Shown piece after piece: positions 1 through 11,487 of a DNA stretch of 64,000 nucleotides. The stretch spans positions 5,860,920 to 5,924,919 of the forward strand of contig JAKSZU010000018.1 of NCBI GenBank assembly GCA_026018925.1, written 5' to 3'. The DNA comes from Tupaia tana. Lineage: Eukaryota > Chordata > Mammalia > Scandentia > Tupaiidae. Numbering within the stretch: position 1 is the stretch's first letter; every line of letters begins with the position of its first letter. Both the position numbers and the translations under genes were made by a program. The notes under the pieces are model-generated. The model was not told the DNA's origin and searched no databases. It saw only the letters and a list, made by a program, of their open reading frames with translations.

Positions 1-1030
1 CTGAGACGGCCAGCTCCGGCAGGACCCACCGCCCACGTTTAGATAACAAAGGCTGCCCTTTTCCCGTGGAGAGAGCACTGGAGCCCTGTTGTCAGCAGGC
101 GGGCAGCGATGGGGATGTTTTGCAGGGACCCACCCACTCTTCCTGGCCCAGCTCCCTCTGATTCATCGCTCTCACCGACGGTTTTCCTCTGTGGAAGCCA
201 ACTGGCTCCGGAGAGGCTCAAACCTGGAAAATTGGCCTTGATACCACCGCGTTTCCAACTGCAGAGGGTGTTTCTGCAGCCAAGATGGCAGCTGTCAAAT
301 CCACCTCATTCCCAGCTGTGTAACTATAACTCTCCAAACCACAATTGTATAGAAAAATAAAATCTGTTTGTTAAATACAAGCTTGTAAGTTTCAACTAAG
401 CACTACTGGCAAATATCACAGCGTATAGAAGCAGTCGGTTCCGAAAACAGCCTCGGTTTGGAATCCCGGCGCAGCCGTGTAGCCAGCTCCTTTGCTCCAG
501 GTACTTAGGCTCTCCAGGGTTCGGCTTACTCAGCCGGAACTGGAGGCGAGTACCCACTCTGCAGCCAATGCATGTAATGCATGTCTGCCAGAATAGTACG
601 CGGTCCACTGTTGGTCACCATTGGTATTATTCCCAGTGTTTCCAGTCATACTGCGTGCTGAGTCAAAGCGAGAAATGCCCTCAGAAAGCTGGGACGCATT
701 CTTCGGTTAAGGGAATGAAGAGCACAGTCTCCTGCCAGTAAGGATAAAAGATGATAAATTGGACTAGAGTGGTCACAATGAAAACAAAGAGGTGCTTTCA
801 GGAGATATTTTCAAAATAGAGGCCATAGGACTTTTCAGACTCTCGTGTCCAATGGGGAAGAAGAGAGGGGTTTAAGATTTCCAGCCTACATTCTTACCTG
901 GTGATAGCCACATTTCTCAAAGAAAACAGAGCAAGTTTCATGGAAAAGCAGAAGGAGTTCAAAGGCAGTCTATAAACTTGGAGGGAAGAGGTGCATGCTC
1001 TAGAGAAGATATGTGTAGTTATTCAGAATT
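1..1030. other. Unique sequence, no gene recognised
   Basis: The first 400 bases are richer in C and G than the rest and end in an AATAAA at about 356, so a 3' end of a transcript is conceivable. The short frame at 109-360 has no recognisable domain and shows no splice-bounded structure. From 400 to 1030 I see no known repeat and no coding signal. Confidence 0.3.
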
Positions 1031-1034
1031 CAAT

Positions 1035-1490
1035 GTTAAGTAAACATAAGAAAATATGCTAAAAATCATTTGTCATCAGAGAAATGCAAAGTTCAACCAT
1101 AGGGAGATACCTGAGTGACTAAAGATGGCTAACAATATCAAAAGTGGATGAAGATGGGACCAGCAGTTAGCGTACTGGCTATGTCGCTGGACTCCCATGT
1201 AGTCGACCGCAGTTTGCGTCCCAGACCTGGTGGCTTAAAACTCACGCCAGGCGCGTGTGCATGTGTGCCCAAGATCCCGAGAGGAAAATGGAGGAGAAAG
1301 GATTGCGGCGTGGCCATCCTCACACGCCCTATAGCAAAAACCTCTCCAAAAAAAAAAAAAAAAAAAAAAAAGTGGATGAAGATGTGGAGGAACTAGAACT
1401 TACATTCCTACAGGTGGGGATGTAAACAGATATGATCACTTTGGAAAAATGTTTGAGAGTATTCATTCAAGTTAAAATACTACTGAGGAA
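1035..1490 (+). mobile_element. LINE-1 ORF2 3' fragment, split by a SINE
   Basis: Both flanks of the SINE at 1157-1368 match the LINE-1 ORF2 carboxy-terminal region. The left part has the CATCAGAGAAATGCAAA stretch. The right part has the GATGTGGAGGAACTAGAACT and GGGGATGTAAACAG stretches, followed by the equivalent of the 'cactttggaaaa' segment. The fragment is truncated at both ends and clearly old. The SINE landed in it later, which orders the two events. Confidence 0.75.
1157..1368 (+). mobile_element. tRNA-derived SINE (long-tail class), TC-rich segment missing
   Basis: The tRNA-like head (GGGACCAGCAGTTAGCG) with A and B box positions is followed by GTGGCTTAAAACTCACGCC and ends CCCTATAGCAAAAACCTCTCC plus about 20 A. 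The flanking duplication AAAGTGGATGAAGATG occurs on both sides. Unlike sister copies, it runs from GGCCATCC straight to CACACGCCC, so the block containing GGTGATTTCTCGCTTTCTGTCTC is absent. Confidence 0.9.
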
Positions 1491-1499
1491 AAGATAAGT

Positions 1500-2150
1500 A
1501 AGTTGCAATGTACTCGTGCTATTGTCTAGAACTTTCACCTAAGAGCTCACAGCAGTAAAAAAGAAGAAATCACTAAATATCTTAGTGAAAATATTAACAA
1601 ATTATATGTAGATACACATGCACACAAGAAGTCCTGAACAAAATTTTTATGAAGTGCAAGATAGGCTAACCTAATCAGTAAAAAATATCTGTGAGCTGTG
1701 TGCTGAAAGTGTGTGCATTCTAGCTTGTGAAGGTTATATGTGAGTTTAGAAAAAGGATGCAGGGCTAAAATCTTTAAGCAGCTCATGAACACATAGGAAG
1801 AGTTGATACTTCTGGAATGTACTAGAACTAGAAAGTTGGACTGTTTAGTATTCAGAATAAGTTGCTGGCCCTAACAGGACTATCAGACATTATATAAGGC
1901 CATGCTTGGAATTAATAGAGGCTTTGGTATTTGTCAGTCAGGGCCCCAGTGATGACCCTCTGGAAGGGGCAGAGTGGTTCAGAACTGGCCTGGTCAAACT
2001 CCAGGGAACTTGGGAGGGCTGTATGTGTATATCACATGGCTGCCACCAGAGGGCAGCACGGAAAGCCTCTGCGGGGACCTACGGTGGCCCCATGTGGCTC
2101 TCTCAAGGGATGCCCTTCTCTCCACCCAGTGCAGAAGCGACCAACAAGAA
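1500..2150. other. Unique sequence
   Basis: I recognise no repeat, RNA gene or coding exon here. The overlapping frames at 1906-2177 are three readings of the same DNA, without domain similarity or codon bias that would favour one of them. Confidence 0.4.
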
Positions 2151-2162
2151 AGGGTAGCAGAT

Positions 2163-2419
2163 GGGACTAGCAGTTAGCATAATGGCTATGTCGCTGGACT
2201 CCCACGTAGTCGACCGCAGTTTGAGTCCCGGACCCAGTGGCTTAAAACTCACGCCGGCGCATGTGCATGCGTGCCCATGATCCCAAGAGAACGGAGGAGA
2301 AGGGATTGTGGCGTGGCCATCCCCCTAGGGGGTGATTTCTCGCTTTCTGTCTCTCTGTCTCTTTCTGTCTGTCTGGTGAGCGCATGCACCCTATAGCAAA
2401 AACACTCTCCAAAAAAAAA
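2163..2419 (+). mobile_element. tRNA-derived SINE, long-tail class
   Basis: This is a full-length copy: tRNA-like head, B box GTTTGAGTCC, GGTGATTTCTCGCTTTCTGT block, CCCTATAGCAAAAACACTC end and a short A tail. The flanks carry a near-identical duplication, GAAAGGGTAGCAGATG on the left and GAAAGGGCAGCAGAGG on the right, which fixes both ends. Confidence 0.9.
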
Positions 2420-2639
2420 GAAAGGGCAGCAGAGGGGCTGTCCACCTGAGGTGGTCTGTGGCACGGGTTCTTCTGGGCTGGCCTCAGTTGAGTTGCTGCC
2501 TTTCCCAAGCCTCAGCTTTCTCAGGTACAAAAGAGATGGGAAAAAAAAAAAAAAAAAAAAAAGAAAAGTACTGGCTCTTTCTGGTTCTATAAATTCCAAA
2601 TCCCATAATGCTGTAGCTCAGTGCCCTTCTATTTGCTAG

Positions 2640-2965
2640 CCGATTATTCATTCACTATTTACTGGGCACCTGCTATGTGTACTCTGAGCACAACAGCAAA
2701 GAAGACAGCAATGGCTCCTGTCCATGTAGAACTTAGCTTCTAATGAGGGAGCCAGCGGGAAACGGGATGCGTTCGGATTGCAGTTAGTAACGCGGAACGA
2801 CAAGGACGAGCGGGGAGGCGGCGGTCTTAAATAGGGTAGACAGGGACTTCTTTTCCTCGAGGAGCTGACTTGTCAATTGAGGCTTGAATAATGAGAAGAC
2901 AGTGGCCATCTGAACAGCCGTGGGATGAGCCTGGCTCAGAGAAGGACCAGTGCCAGTAGGAAGCA
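2640..2965 (+). repeat. Ancient mammal-wide repeat, family not assigned
   Basis: The segment starts ACTGGGCACCTGCTATGTG and continues with the 'acagcag...ctgtccatgtagaacttagcttctaat' and 'taaatagggtagacagggacttc' elements of a widespread old mammalian repeat (L2- or MER-like). A second, shorter copy of the same consensus lies at 3575-3905. The family name cannot be settled by eye. Confidence 0.5.
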
Positions 2966-3395
2966 CCCAGCATGAGCTTCCTGCTAGGGGCCAGCCTCAG
3001 GAGCCCTGGCCCACCGCTCTGTGCCTTCCACGTACTACTGAGAGGCTACAGTGCTCTCTGGTTTCCCGCCTCTCCTCGGCAAGGAGGAGGGAAATAGCAA
3101 TTTCCCACTAGCAAACACCAGCATTTAGGGATTAAACGACCCAGGAGTTAGAGCTCGGCATGGGAACAGGGAAATCTATTGGACTTAGTATGCATTTGCT
3201 CAGAAAAGTGTGCGTGCACCTAGAGACAATTCCGACGGGAAATAAACGAAGTAGCAATTATGTGCTGGGTGCCCAGGGGGGATTACATACTCAGCAGCAG
3301 GAAGGAGCCCCATCCTGGCCACCCCTCCCCTCTCGTGCCCCCTTAGCACATGGGGCTTATTCCACCTCTCAGTAATTATCCCATGGGGCCGCTGT
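2966..3395. other. Unique sequence
   Basis: Moderately GC-rich sequence without a recognised repeat. The frames at 3160-3375 and 3200-3424 lie on opposite strands of the same DNA and neither has a recognisable domain. Confidence 0.35.
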
Positions 3396-3399
3396 TGTG

Positions 3400-3545
3400 G
3401 GTTTCCCTGCCACTCTCTCCGCACTGGGGAAGGAGCTGCTCAAGGGCAGAGACCATCTCAAGCTTGTCTTGGCGACTGCAACCCCTACTTTGTCACCCGG
3501 TGCACTGCGCACGCTCGGCACACAGTGAAGTGGACGTGCGCGCAT
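3400..3545 (+). repeat. L2 LINE 3' end relic
   Basis: The CTCAAGGGCAGAGACCATCT stretch followed by a 'cacccggtgcactgcgc...cggcacacagtgaag' stretch resembles the 'gagggcagggactgtgtct ... gtgcctggcacatagta' signature of L2 3' ends. It is very divergent. Confidence 0.5.
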
Positions 3546-3574
3546 GTGCATGAGTGATCCATTGCCTCAATTCG

Positions 3575-3905
3575 ACCAATTCTTATGAGCACCTACTATG
3601 TGTAGGTGTTCCTCTAGATGCTGAGGATACAGCAGCAAAAAGAACAGCCCTCACAAACTGGCTTGACTGTAGGGGGCAGGGAGACAGACGTGAAGTGAAT
3701 GGATGAGGAGGCCGAGGTGGTGGCTGTGGATTGGGTGAGGAAGAGGGAAGCAGGAGAGGCGGTCAGAGAGTCAACCGGGGACTCTGTGGAAGACCGTGTA
3801 AGCCTTGTTTGGACTCAGCCTTGACTCTGAGGGAAGCTCGAGAGCCATCAGATAGCCCCGAACAAAGGATGACATGCTCTGACATATTTTTAAAGATCAG
3901 GAAAC
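3575..3905 (+). repeat. Ancient mammal-wide repeat, same family as 2640-2965
   Basis: It begins GAGCACCTACTATGTG and shares the 'gctgaggatacagcagcaaaa' element. It ends with the 'gatgacatgctctgac-tatttttaaagatca' element typical of this repeat's far end. The middle is shortened compared with the first copy. The overlapping 137- and 141-residue frames on the two strands here lie within the repeat and are not credible genes. Confidence 0.5.
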
Positions 3906-5025
3906 TCAACTTGGTTTTACAACCAAAGCTAAAATGCCTGTCCTGTCCAGTTATAAGCACTGAAAAAATAGAGGTGCCGTTACCCAGGGCAAGAATAAAA
4001 GCAGTGGATCTCAGGCCCCTCTGTGAGCCTTGCAGAGCAAAGGCAGACCCAGCAGCTCTCCAAGGTGGGGATAGTTTACCTCCCGCAGTGCTCGCAGCAC
4101 CACCTGCCTCCTTGCTCCTTTCTGAAGGCAAATGGCGAAGGTGAGGGGTGGTGGCGCAGAAGGTGAGCATTACCCATCTTGGCCCCAATCTAGGAGGCCA
4201 GAGCTCTCTGTCAGGGCTTCCAGGTGTGGGCAGACTACAGGGCAGACAGACTTGGCCGGGCTGCAGACTGTGCTCTGCTCAAGCAGTCTGCAGCAGCCAG
4301 GCCACCCCCAGGAGCGAAGCACAGTGAGCATCCTCAGCTAGTATGCACGCTAAGGGGCCATGAGAGTGGCCCCGTCCAACAAGCAAGCAGACCTTCCTCT
4401 GTCTTCTGTCCCTCTCACACCTGATTTCTGCAGCGCATCTCAAGACCCAGCATTCATCCCACAACTGCCACCTATAATTCATTTCCTATAGGGGCTTTGC
4501 TTTTTTAGCTGTCTCTGCAGGTCAGAGAAATCTCCAATTCCCTTTCTCGGGCTTTTCTCAGAGCCTGCACGAGTCCATGACCCAGTGTGTCTGCTTCACA
4601 TCCTATTGTGGGCACTTACTGTTTTTGCCCACCCAGCTGGACTTACTTTCCTTTGAGAAAAGGAAAGACCTCAATCTTGAGAGTTCCTGAGGTTCCGGTT
4701 CAAGAGGGGCTGATCTCTCTCCCATCTGGAGACACGGCCAGTGGCCCAGAAATGGCCAGTCAGAATCACAGTGATGGGCCAGGGTACAAGCCAGGCCTGT
4801 GCAGGTCAGCCCTGAGACATTCAGGGTGTTTGCTCTAGCGGGATTGCTAAAGTGGTGTGGTGGGAGCCTATAGCTACCCAGCACCAGATTGTGGATTGGC
4901 CAGCGCTTGGAGAAAGCTCACCAGCAAACCAAGGCCATCGTAGAGGAAATCAGAGTTAAGGCAGCTTCAAGGCCACCATGCCTAGCCTGGCGCCCATGCC
5001 ATGCTGGGCTCTCCAGGTACGGAAG
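3906..5025. other. Unique sequence
   Basis: No recognised repeat or exon. Several short frames overlap on both strands without similarity to known proteins. Confidence 0.35.
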
Positions 5026-5027
5026 CT

Positions 5028-5640
5028 GGGTTAGTTTCCTGTGGCTGCTGTCATGAATTTCACAAACCTGATCGTTTTAAGCAATACACATTAGTTCTCT
5101 CACAATTCTGGAGGTCAGAAGTCTAAAATCGGGGTGTGGGCAGGGCTGGGTTCCTTCTGGGGACGCCTAGATAAAATCTGAGCCCTTGATTTTCTCACTC
5201 GCCGAGGCCTCCGCTCTCCTTAGCGCGTGACCTGCCTCCCATTACTCCAGCCACCTGCTCTCACCCTCGTGTCTCCTGCCTTGGTAGCCAGAACTTCCGC
5301 TTCCTTTTAAAAAGACCCCTTGAGGGGCTGGCAGGTGACTTGGTGGTTAAGGCACTGGACTCCCACATGGCGGACTGTGGTTCAAATACCAGATTTAGCA
5401 GCTTGCTTTCTCATTTTCTCTCTCTGTCTCTCTCTGGTCAAATTAACAAAATAATAATAAATAAATAATTTTTTTAAAAAAACCCTTTGATTACATAAAT
5501 AATTCACATTAATCTCTCCATCTAAAAATTCTTAACCATATCCTCACAGCCCGTTTGCCATATAAGGTAGCATATTCAGGGAATGCAGGGAGTAGAATGT
5601 GGACATTCTGGGTGCCCTCTTTCAGCCAGCCACAGGTGTA
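5028..5640 (-). mobile_element. ERVL-MaLR-type solo LTR (fossil), split by a SINE
   Basis: Read on the plus strand it begins TTAGTTTCCTGTGGCTGCTG and continues with the TCTGGAGGTCAGAAGTCTAA stretch. It resumes after the SINE with the 'aatctctccatctaaaa' to TGTGGACATTCTGGGTGCC region. That is the reverse complement of an MLT1/MST-like LTR. It is an old, degraded fossil. No internal viral region adjoins it, so it is a solo LTR. The age is probably around or before the eutherian radiation. Confidence 0.7.
5324..5470 (+). mobile_element. tRNA-derived SINE, short class with TAAA tail
   Basis: The head GGGCTGGCAGGTGACTTGG with B box GGTTCAAATACC is followed directly by TC-rich DNA and GGTCAAATTAACA, then an ATAAATAAAT tail. 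It lacks the 'gagaatggaggag' body of the long class. A diverged duplication (TTTTAAAAAGACCCCTTGA / TTTTTAAAAAAACCCTTTGA) flanks it. It is inserted in the LTR at 5028-5640. Confidence 0.85.
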
Positions 5641-5839
5641 GACATATGCACTCCTTTGGTAGAGCCACTTCAGGCTGGGAAACCATCACTTATAATAGAA
5701 AGGGCCACAATACATACTCCTAAACACACAACAGGCAAATCCTGGTATCCGGTTTATCCAATCAGAGTCATAACTTCCTTGTATCATTTGGATCATTTTT
5801 TAATTGCAGCTGACAGAACAGAGAAGAGTTTAGGAATGC

Positions 5840-6005
5840 AGATTTTAGTCAGACAGCGTGGGTCCACACCCTGACCTTTCCACTTACTAGTTAAGCCTTT
5901 TAAGATGCAATCCTCTTGATCTGCCAAATGGAGATACTAAAAGTACCTGCTTCAGCCTGGGATTGTAAGAATTAAATGAGATCATGAATGCACTGCGCTC
6001 TCACT
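5840..6005 (+). repeat. MIR SINE relic
   Basis: The order is 'cagacagcgtgggtccacaccctgacc', CCACTTACTAGTTAAG, 'gatctgccaaatggagatacta', then ATTAAATGAGATCATGAATG. This matches MIR from the tRNA-related part through the core. Confidence 0.8.
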
Positions 6006-7535
6006 TCAAGGTCAGTGCTGGATAAACAATGCTCTTCCCACTAGGACTGCAGACATGACTCCTTCCATCTGGTATTACATTAATCTTTCATACAGTGCGT
6101 ATCAATTAATTGCTACATTTTTATTTAGCTCCTTTAGAAATGGCTCCAGATTCAATGAACCTCATTGGGTCTTCACACCAACGCCTTTATTTTAAAGGTG
6201 TTGTTGCCAAGCATTTCCACAGAAGAGAACAAGAAGCAGATTTTTGCAAGCTGGCCATGCCCTCCCTCCTGCACTCTCTCCCTTTGTTGCTAACACCACT
6301 CTGTATCTAAAGTAACCTACCTTATCTGTGAGGTCTGTATTTTTCAGCCACTCTAGGGAAAGAGTCTTCCATAAACCTATGTAATTTTGTTCCTTCCCCA
6401 GCTTATCTAATGACCATGATTTTTCATGGTCTTACAGGAAATGTATTTGCTCCTCCTCTGTCAAATTCCACATGCCACTGAATGTTCCAGTTTAACTGCA
6501 GAAGCGATTTCAGCCTGGCGCTCTCTGGACACTGCATTTGTGGGCAGACGCCACTTCGATGGAGTCAGGAGTGTTCCAGAATTGGTGGCCCATGTCTCAA
6601 CAACGTGTGGAACCACAGGCAAGGACCAGCTCTAGGTGTTCAGACTTGGTGGACTGCAGGATGGCAAGGGCAGTCGTCTGAGACAAGTGACAGGCTCAGG
6701 AGGCTGATGTTTGGTGGACTTTGTACCCCAGGTACAGGCTAACTGGAGGGAACAGGTCAGAGAGATCCTCAAGACAGGGAAACCGATGCTGCACTTCCCC
6801 CTGAACGCCTCCCCATTCTAGCATCAAACAGACCTGCTCCCTGCTTTCCCCACAGTGAGGAATTTCTTTAATAGGTATTTCTACACATGTAAGAATAACT
6901 TTTTAAAACTTTCTCAATAAACCTGTGGGAGCCATTTCAATGTCCATGCGCCCAGCTGGTAAACCTGCAGCTGAAGTAGAGTTAACCTCACCCTGCTCAG
7001 CCGCAAGATGATCTAGACCACTGTGGTAACCTTCCTTCTTTGCCAGAAAGTAGCCTAAGTGTGGGCAAACTCTGCCACCAGGACATTAAGAGAAGCCATC
7101 TGAAAAGTTTCCCTGTGCTAATAAAACAGTAGAGGCTCAAGGGACAAAGCCTCGGAGCTTCCCTGCTTCTCCACCTAGAATGCAGAACCTCGTGCTCAGA
7201 GCTATGGCAACCATTTTTCTCCTTGAAGTAAAAACCGAAATTACCTTACAGACACTGAACTTCACTTTTACCGAATTAAACTGCCGATCCGACTTCTCAT
7301 GTGATTTTTTAAAATATCTGTATGAATTAAGTCACAATTACTCAGGCATTTCTGTTACTTGCTGGTGAACACATTCCAAATAGTACATTATTTGTTTTCT
7401 AAAGAAACTGTTAATCAAAACTTAACTCTCTCTACAACTGCCTTAAAAACTGTGTTGGTAGACATGGTAAGGCATTAATATTCTTACTGAACAACCTTCT
7501 TAATGACTCACTGCTAGGAAGTCTGCAAATGGTTG
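6006..7535. other. Unique sequence
   Basis: No gene or recognised repeat. The 62-residue frame at 7180-7368 has no domain I know. A polyadenylation-like AATAAA sits at about 6915 with no transcript evidence around it. Confidence 0.35.
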
Positions 7536-7541
7536 TTACAA

Positions 7542-7790
7542 TTTTTTTTTCTCTATAAGGCACATGCACTCGCTGGAGAGAGACACAGAGAAAGAAAGAG
7601 GGAAAGTGTAAAATCATACCTCGGGGGATAGCCATATTAAAATCCCTTCTCTTCCATTTTCCTCCTAGGATTTTGGGCATGCATGCACACACACCCTGCA
7701 TGTTTTTCAAGCTGCTGGATCTAGGACTCAATCTGCATAGCTGGTCTTCTGAGATCTAACAGCCTTAACCTCCATGCCACCTGCTGTCCC
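7542..7790 (-). mobile_element. tRNA-derived SINE, long class, older copy
   Basis: In reverse complement it has the head (GGGACAGCAGGTGGCATGG), a degraded B box, the 'gagaatggaggagaagggatt'-equivalent body and the 'cctatag' end next to a T run (the A tail). TTACAAT flanks both sides (7537 and 7796) as the likely target duplication. Confidence 0.85.
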
Positions 7791-7794
7791 AGTA

Positions 7795-9360
7795 ATTACA
7801 ATCTTTGGATTCTCATTTTCCCTATTAAAGTGATTTAACAGGTCTTAGCCTCCTCTAAACAGTCTATTGACTGCATTTCTCAGTTCTCATCACCCAAATA
7901 TTGCAGTTTCATCCCCTAAATATTACACTATTTGACTACCCCCACATTTTTCTATCTGGGCTAACTAGCTAGATGTCTTGACCACAGCTTGCTCTGCTGA
8001 ACAGAAGGCCGGAACTAATCTACAATGCCCAGCTGCAATGCACAAGGAAAACCTCAGCATGGAGCTGATTTCAAGAGAAGGTGAGAGGAAAGAAATGAAA
8101 TGCCACAACTCCCACAGACACTGCTAATTAAAAATGGCAGCTTAATCACACAATTTCTAGTTTAGACTGTAACTAACAGGTGATGTTTTTTATTTTGATA
8201 AGGAAATTAGATATATGAACACAAAGCTGTCAAGGGGCAAATTAAAAGGGTCACTGGAATGGGATCAATAGTTGACCTAAGGTCTAAACATTTTACAGCT
8301 TCCCTGGCTTTAAAAGGTATACAGTGGTTACTTGCCTGATGATACCTAGAGCTGAAAGACAAACTTTTAAGTGAGTATCAGCCTATATGCAAAGGATCCT
8401 GATAGGAATACCTCTAGGAATCAGATGTTCCACACAAAGGAAACTTCTAGAAACACGGCTACAGCTTCCTCAGTGCAGAAGCAGATCAACCATCAAGAAA
8501 AAAGCCAGTAGTCTATGTTTGAAAAGGCCTCATGAAGAAGAATTCATCCCCTTGATGAATTTACTAGCCACCAAGGGTTGACCCCTCAGTTTCAGAGGCT
8601 CAGAAAGCTGACTTTTCCAGCACAGCAAGTGCAGTTCCTCTGCTCAGATGTGGAATAACATTACTAAATCTCAGGAGACTTGTTATAAAGCAGGAATGTC
8701 AATTTATTAACATGAAATGATAAATGACTGGCATAGGAACTTTAAAAGTTCTCCCAATTAGTCCACTCTCTTTCTAGAGCCCACTTACAAGGGGGAGGTG
8801 GTGTAAATCTGTTTTTACTGAAAGCTTAATGGAACTGTAAGGCATTGGGTTTGTAGAAGCAGCACACAATACAACCTGATGCAGCCAGTACATCTGAAGC
8901 TGGCCTTGCCAATGGCCGAAAGTCAACTGACTCTGCTTCCTTCAACTATCTCCACAAGGGATGTCCCTGTCAATGGGACCAGAATCCTCCAACTTGGATG
9001 GCAGTGCCCCTCTCCCTTCAGAAGAGTCTGAATGGACATTGCCAAAATTTGCCCCTAAATTCTCCTTTCTCTCTGCTTTTACAAACAGATTAAAAGGACT
9101 TTTTGCCAACACATTTCTCATTAGATATGTTTATTAATTTGACTGGATTGCTGAGATATCTTGCAATTTAAAAGCCATGCTCTCTTTTTCAGTTGTTGAG
9201 ATCCATTATGCATTAATCTTAGGGCTTTAATTTCAGAATATAATATTGTTCCACTCATCACCAGGCTCCTGGATAATGTCACACGGAACTTCCAAATAGT
9301 TTCTATAAACCCCACATTGAACAATAAGTTCCATATTGGGTTAGCAATACATGACCAGAC
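7795..9360. other. Unique sequence
   Basis: I see no gene or clear repeat in this stretch. It is AT-rich with short chance frames only. Confidence 0.35.
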
Positions 9361-9391
9361 TATTTAAAAAAAAAAAAAAAATTAAACCCAG

Positions 9392-9650
9392 TGACCAGCA
9401 GTTAGTGTAATGGCTATGTCGTTGAACTCCCATGTAGCCGACTGCGGTTCGAGTCCCAGACCTGGTGGCTTAAACTCATGCTGGGCACATGTGCATGGGT
9501 GCCCAAGATCCCAAAAGGAGAATGGAGGAGAAAGGATTGTGGCATGGCCATCCCCCTGGGGGGTGATTTCTCGCTATCTCTCTGTCTCTCTCTGTCTTTC
9601 TGGCAAGCGCACACACCCTATAGCAAAAACCTCTCAAAATAATAATAATA
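9392..9650 (+). mobile_element. tRNA-derived SINE, long class, young
   Basis: A full-length copy with B box GGTTCGAGTCC, the GGTGATTTCTCGCTATCTC block, CCCTATAGCAAAAACCTCTC and an (AAT)n tail. The duplication ATTAAACCCAG is exact on both sides (9381-9391 and 9651-9661). Confidence 0.95.
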
Positions 9651-9684
9651 ATTAAACCCAGATTCAAGATATAAAGTAACAAAA

Positions 9685-10165
9685 CCATTTTTAATGAGGC
9701 TTTTGGCCATTTGTATATCTTCATTTGAGAGTTGTCTGTTCTGCTCATTTCCCCATTTTAAAATAGGATTATGAAAGTGATGAAACCTTTATGAAAGTGA
9801 TATGATTGTGTTTCTTATATATTCTGGTTACCATTCCCTTATCTGAAGCAAAGTTTGCAAATATTTTCCCCCATTCTGTGAGTTGTCTCTTCACTATACT
9901 TATTATCTCCTTTGCTGGGCAGAACCTTGATATAATCCCACTTGTCTGTTTTTGGAATTGTTGCCTACACTTCAGGGTTCTTATTTAAGATAGCTTTGCT
10001 TATCATAATGTCTTCAAGTATTTCCTTTGTGTTTTCCACAAGTAGTTTTAAAGTTTGAGGCTTTACATTTAGATCTTTGATTCATTTTGAGTTGATTTGT
10101 GTTAATGGTAAGAGATGGAAGTCCAGTTTCATTTTACTGCAGGTGGATATCCAGTTCTTCCAGCA
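9685..10165 (-). mobile_element. LINE-1, inverted 5' part of a twin-primed copy
   Basis: Plus-strand text such as TGGCCATTTGTATATCTTCA, 'cccccattctgtgagttgtctcttcac' and 'ttgattcattttgagttgattt' is the reverse complement of the LINE-1 ORF2 carboxy-terminal region. It abuts LINE-1 in the forward direction at 10171, the layout expected from twin priming. Confidence 0.85.
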
Positions 10166-10170
10166 CTATT

Positions 10171-10620
10171 TTCTGGTACACATACACAATGAAAAACTAC
10201 TCATCCATAAAGAACAGTGAGGCTCTGTCACTCAGTACAAAATAAATGAATATAGAAGATTTAATGCTAAGTGAAGAAAGCTAAATTGTGAAAGATACTG
10301 TATATCCCTGCACAATATGAACTGAACATCTGGACTTTATGGCAGAAATTCAAAGATTCAAGCACACAATAGCAGAAGCCAAGCACAGATATTAGAGACT
10401 GTATGAGAAAGCGTGGGTAGTGGGGCAAGGGGGGAGGTAGTGAGTGGAAGGAACTCAAGAAAAAGCATTTAACAGACATAAGAATATAAGATTCTTTGTT
10501 GAAAATTATGTATATAGTAATATTCTTATTTGATTATCAGACACTGCTTGTATGCTTTGAAAAAACATTCTACACCATAAAAATGTACGATTAAATGTAA
10601 AAAAGAAATTACAAAATAAA
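10171..10620 (+). mobile_element. LINE-1 3' end, forward part of the twin-primed copy
   Basis: It starts at the end of ORF2 (TACACATACACAATGAAAAA, then 'catccataaagaacagtgagg') and runs through a 3' UTR with 'gaactgaacatctggac' and 'gtagtggggcaaggggggagg' elements. The 3' UTR resembles the one at 27130-27535, so both copies probably belong to related lineage-specific LINE-1 subfamilies. Confidence 0.8.
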
Positions 10621-10639
10621 ATAAATTTAATTAAAGAGA

Positions 10640-11390
10640 AACAAAACCACTACTTACAAAGGAATAGACTGATTAGTCAACTAAACTAAAATTAGAAACT
10701 TTTTTTTAAAGATGTTTTTGTGTTAGGGTGAGTGCACTAACTGGAGAGAGACAGTGAGAGTGGAAGTGAGAAATCACCCCCCAAGGTGATGATCATGCCA
10801 CAATCCCTTCTCCTCCATTCTCCTCCTGGGATCTTGGGCATACACGTACACATGCCCAGCATGATTTTCAAGCCACCAGATCTGGGACTGGAACTGTGGT
10901 GGCCATGTGGCAGTCTAGCAACGTAACCACTACGTCATCTGCTGGTCCCATAAAAATTAGGAACTTTTGTTCATCATAAGATACCATTACCAGAGTAAAA
11001 AGGCAAGAAGGTAATTGCAACATACATAACAGATAAAGTACTTGTATTCAGATTATACAAAAAACTCCATAAATCAGAAAAAAAGAAAAAGGCATACAAT
11101 TTAATGAAGATATGGTCAATAGAATTGAACACTTTATAAAAGAAGACATCAAAATTGCCCATAAAAATAAAAAAGATGTTTGACTTTATTAACATCAAGA
11201 ATGTGCAAATTATAACTATTAATACAATAAGATCCCAATATATAGTGATTAGAATGACTGAAATTTAAAAGGCTGATAATTCCAAGGGCAGAAGCCATAG
11301 AGGAAAAAAAAAAAAAGAACACTCCAGACAGCGGGAAGTCAGACCTCAATATACCCATGTTGAACATATTTTCCTATGGCACCAAACAGT
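10640..11390 (+). mobile_element. LINE-1 ORF2 carboxy-terminal fragment, split by a SINE
   Basis: After the SINE, 'acttttgttcatcataagataccattaccagag', TACTTGTATTCAGATTATAC and 'atatggtcaatagaattgaacac' match the LINE-1 stretch encoding the end of ORF2. The fragment is degraded. It may be the same original copy that resumes at 12440 after the LTR insertion. Confidence 0.7.
10701..10950 (-). mobile_element. tRNA-derived SINE, long class
   Basis: In reverse it reads GGGACCAGCAGATGACG, B box-like GGTTCCAGTCC-type sequence, then GAGAATGGAGGAGAAGGGAT and the end of the body. A duplication of the form TAAAATTAGAAACTTTT / TAAAAATTAGGAACTTTT flanks it. Confidence 0.9.
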
Positions 11391-11487
11391 AAGGGCCTTA
11401 CTATAATCACATCTGAATGCAGACAAAATTAAGAACACTATTCAAGTCACAAAAATAACCAAACATCCCCTATCTTGGTTGTTATGG

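Noticed and set aside
1-400. A CpG island or promoter at the left edge
   Set aside because: GC content is raised, but CpGs are too few by eye and there is no clear first exon or core promoter.
3731-4188. Two overlapping frames of 137 and 141 residues on opposite strands
   Set aside because: They lie mostly in an old repeat, shadow each other, and neither has a recognisable domain.
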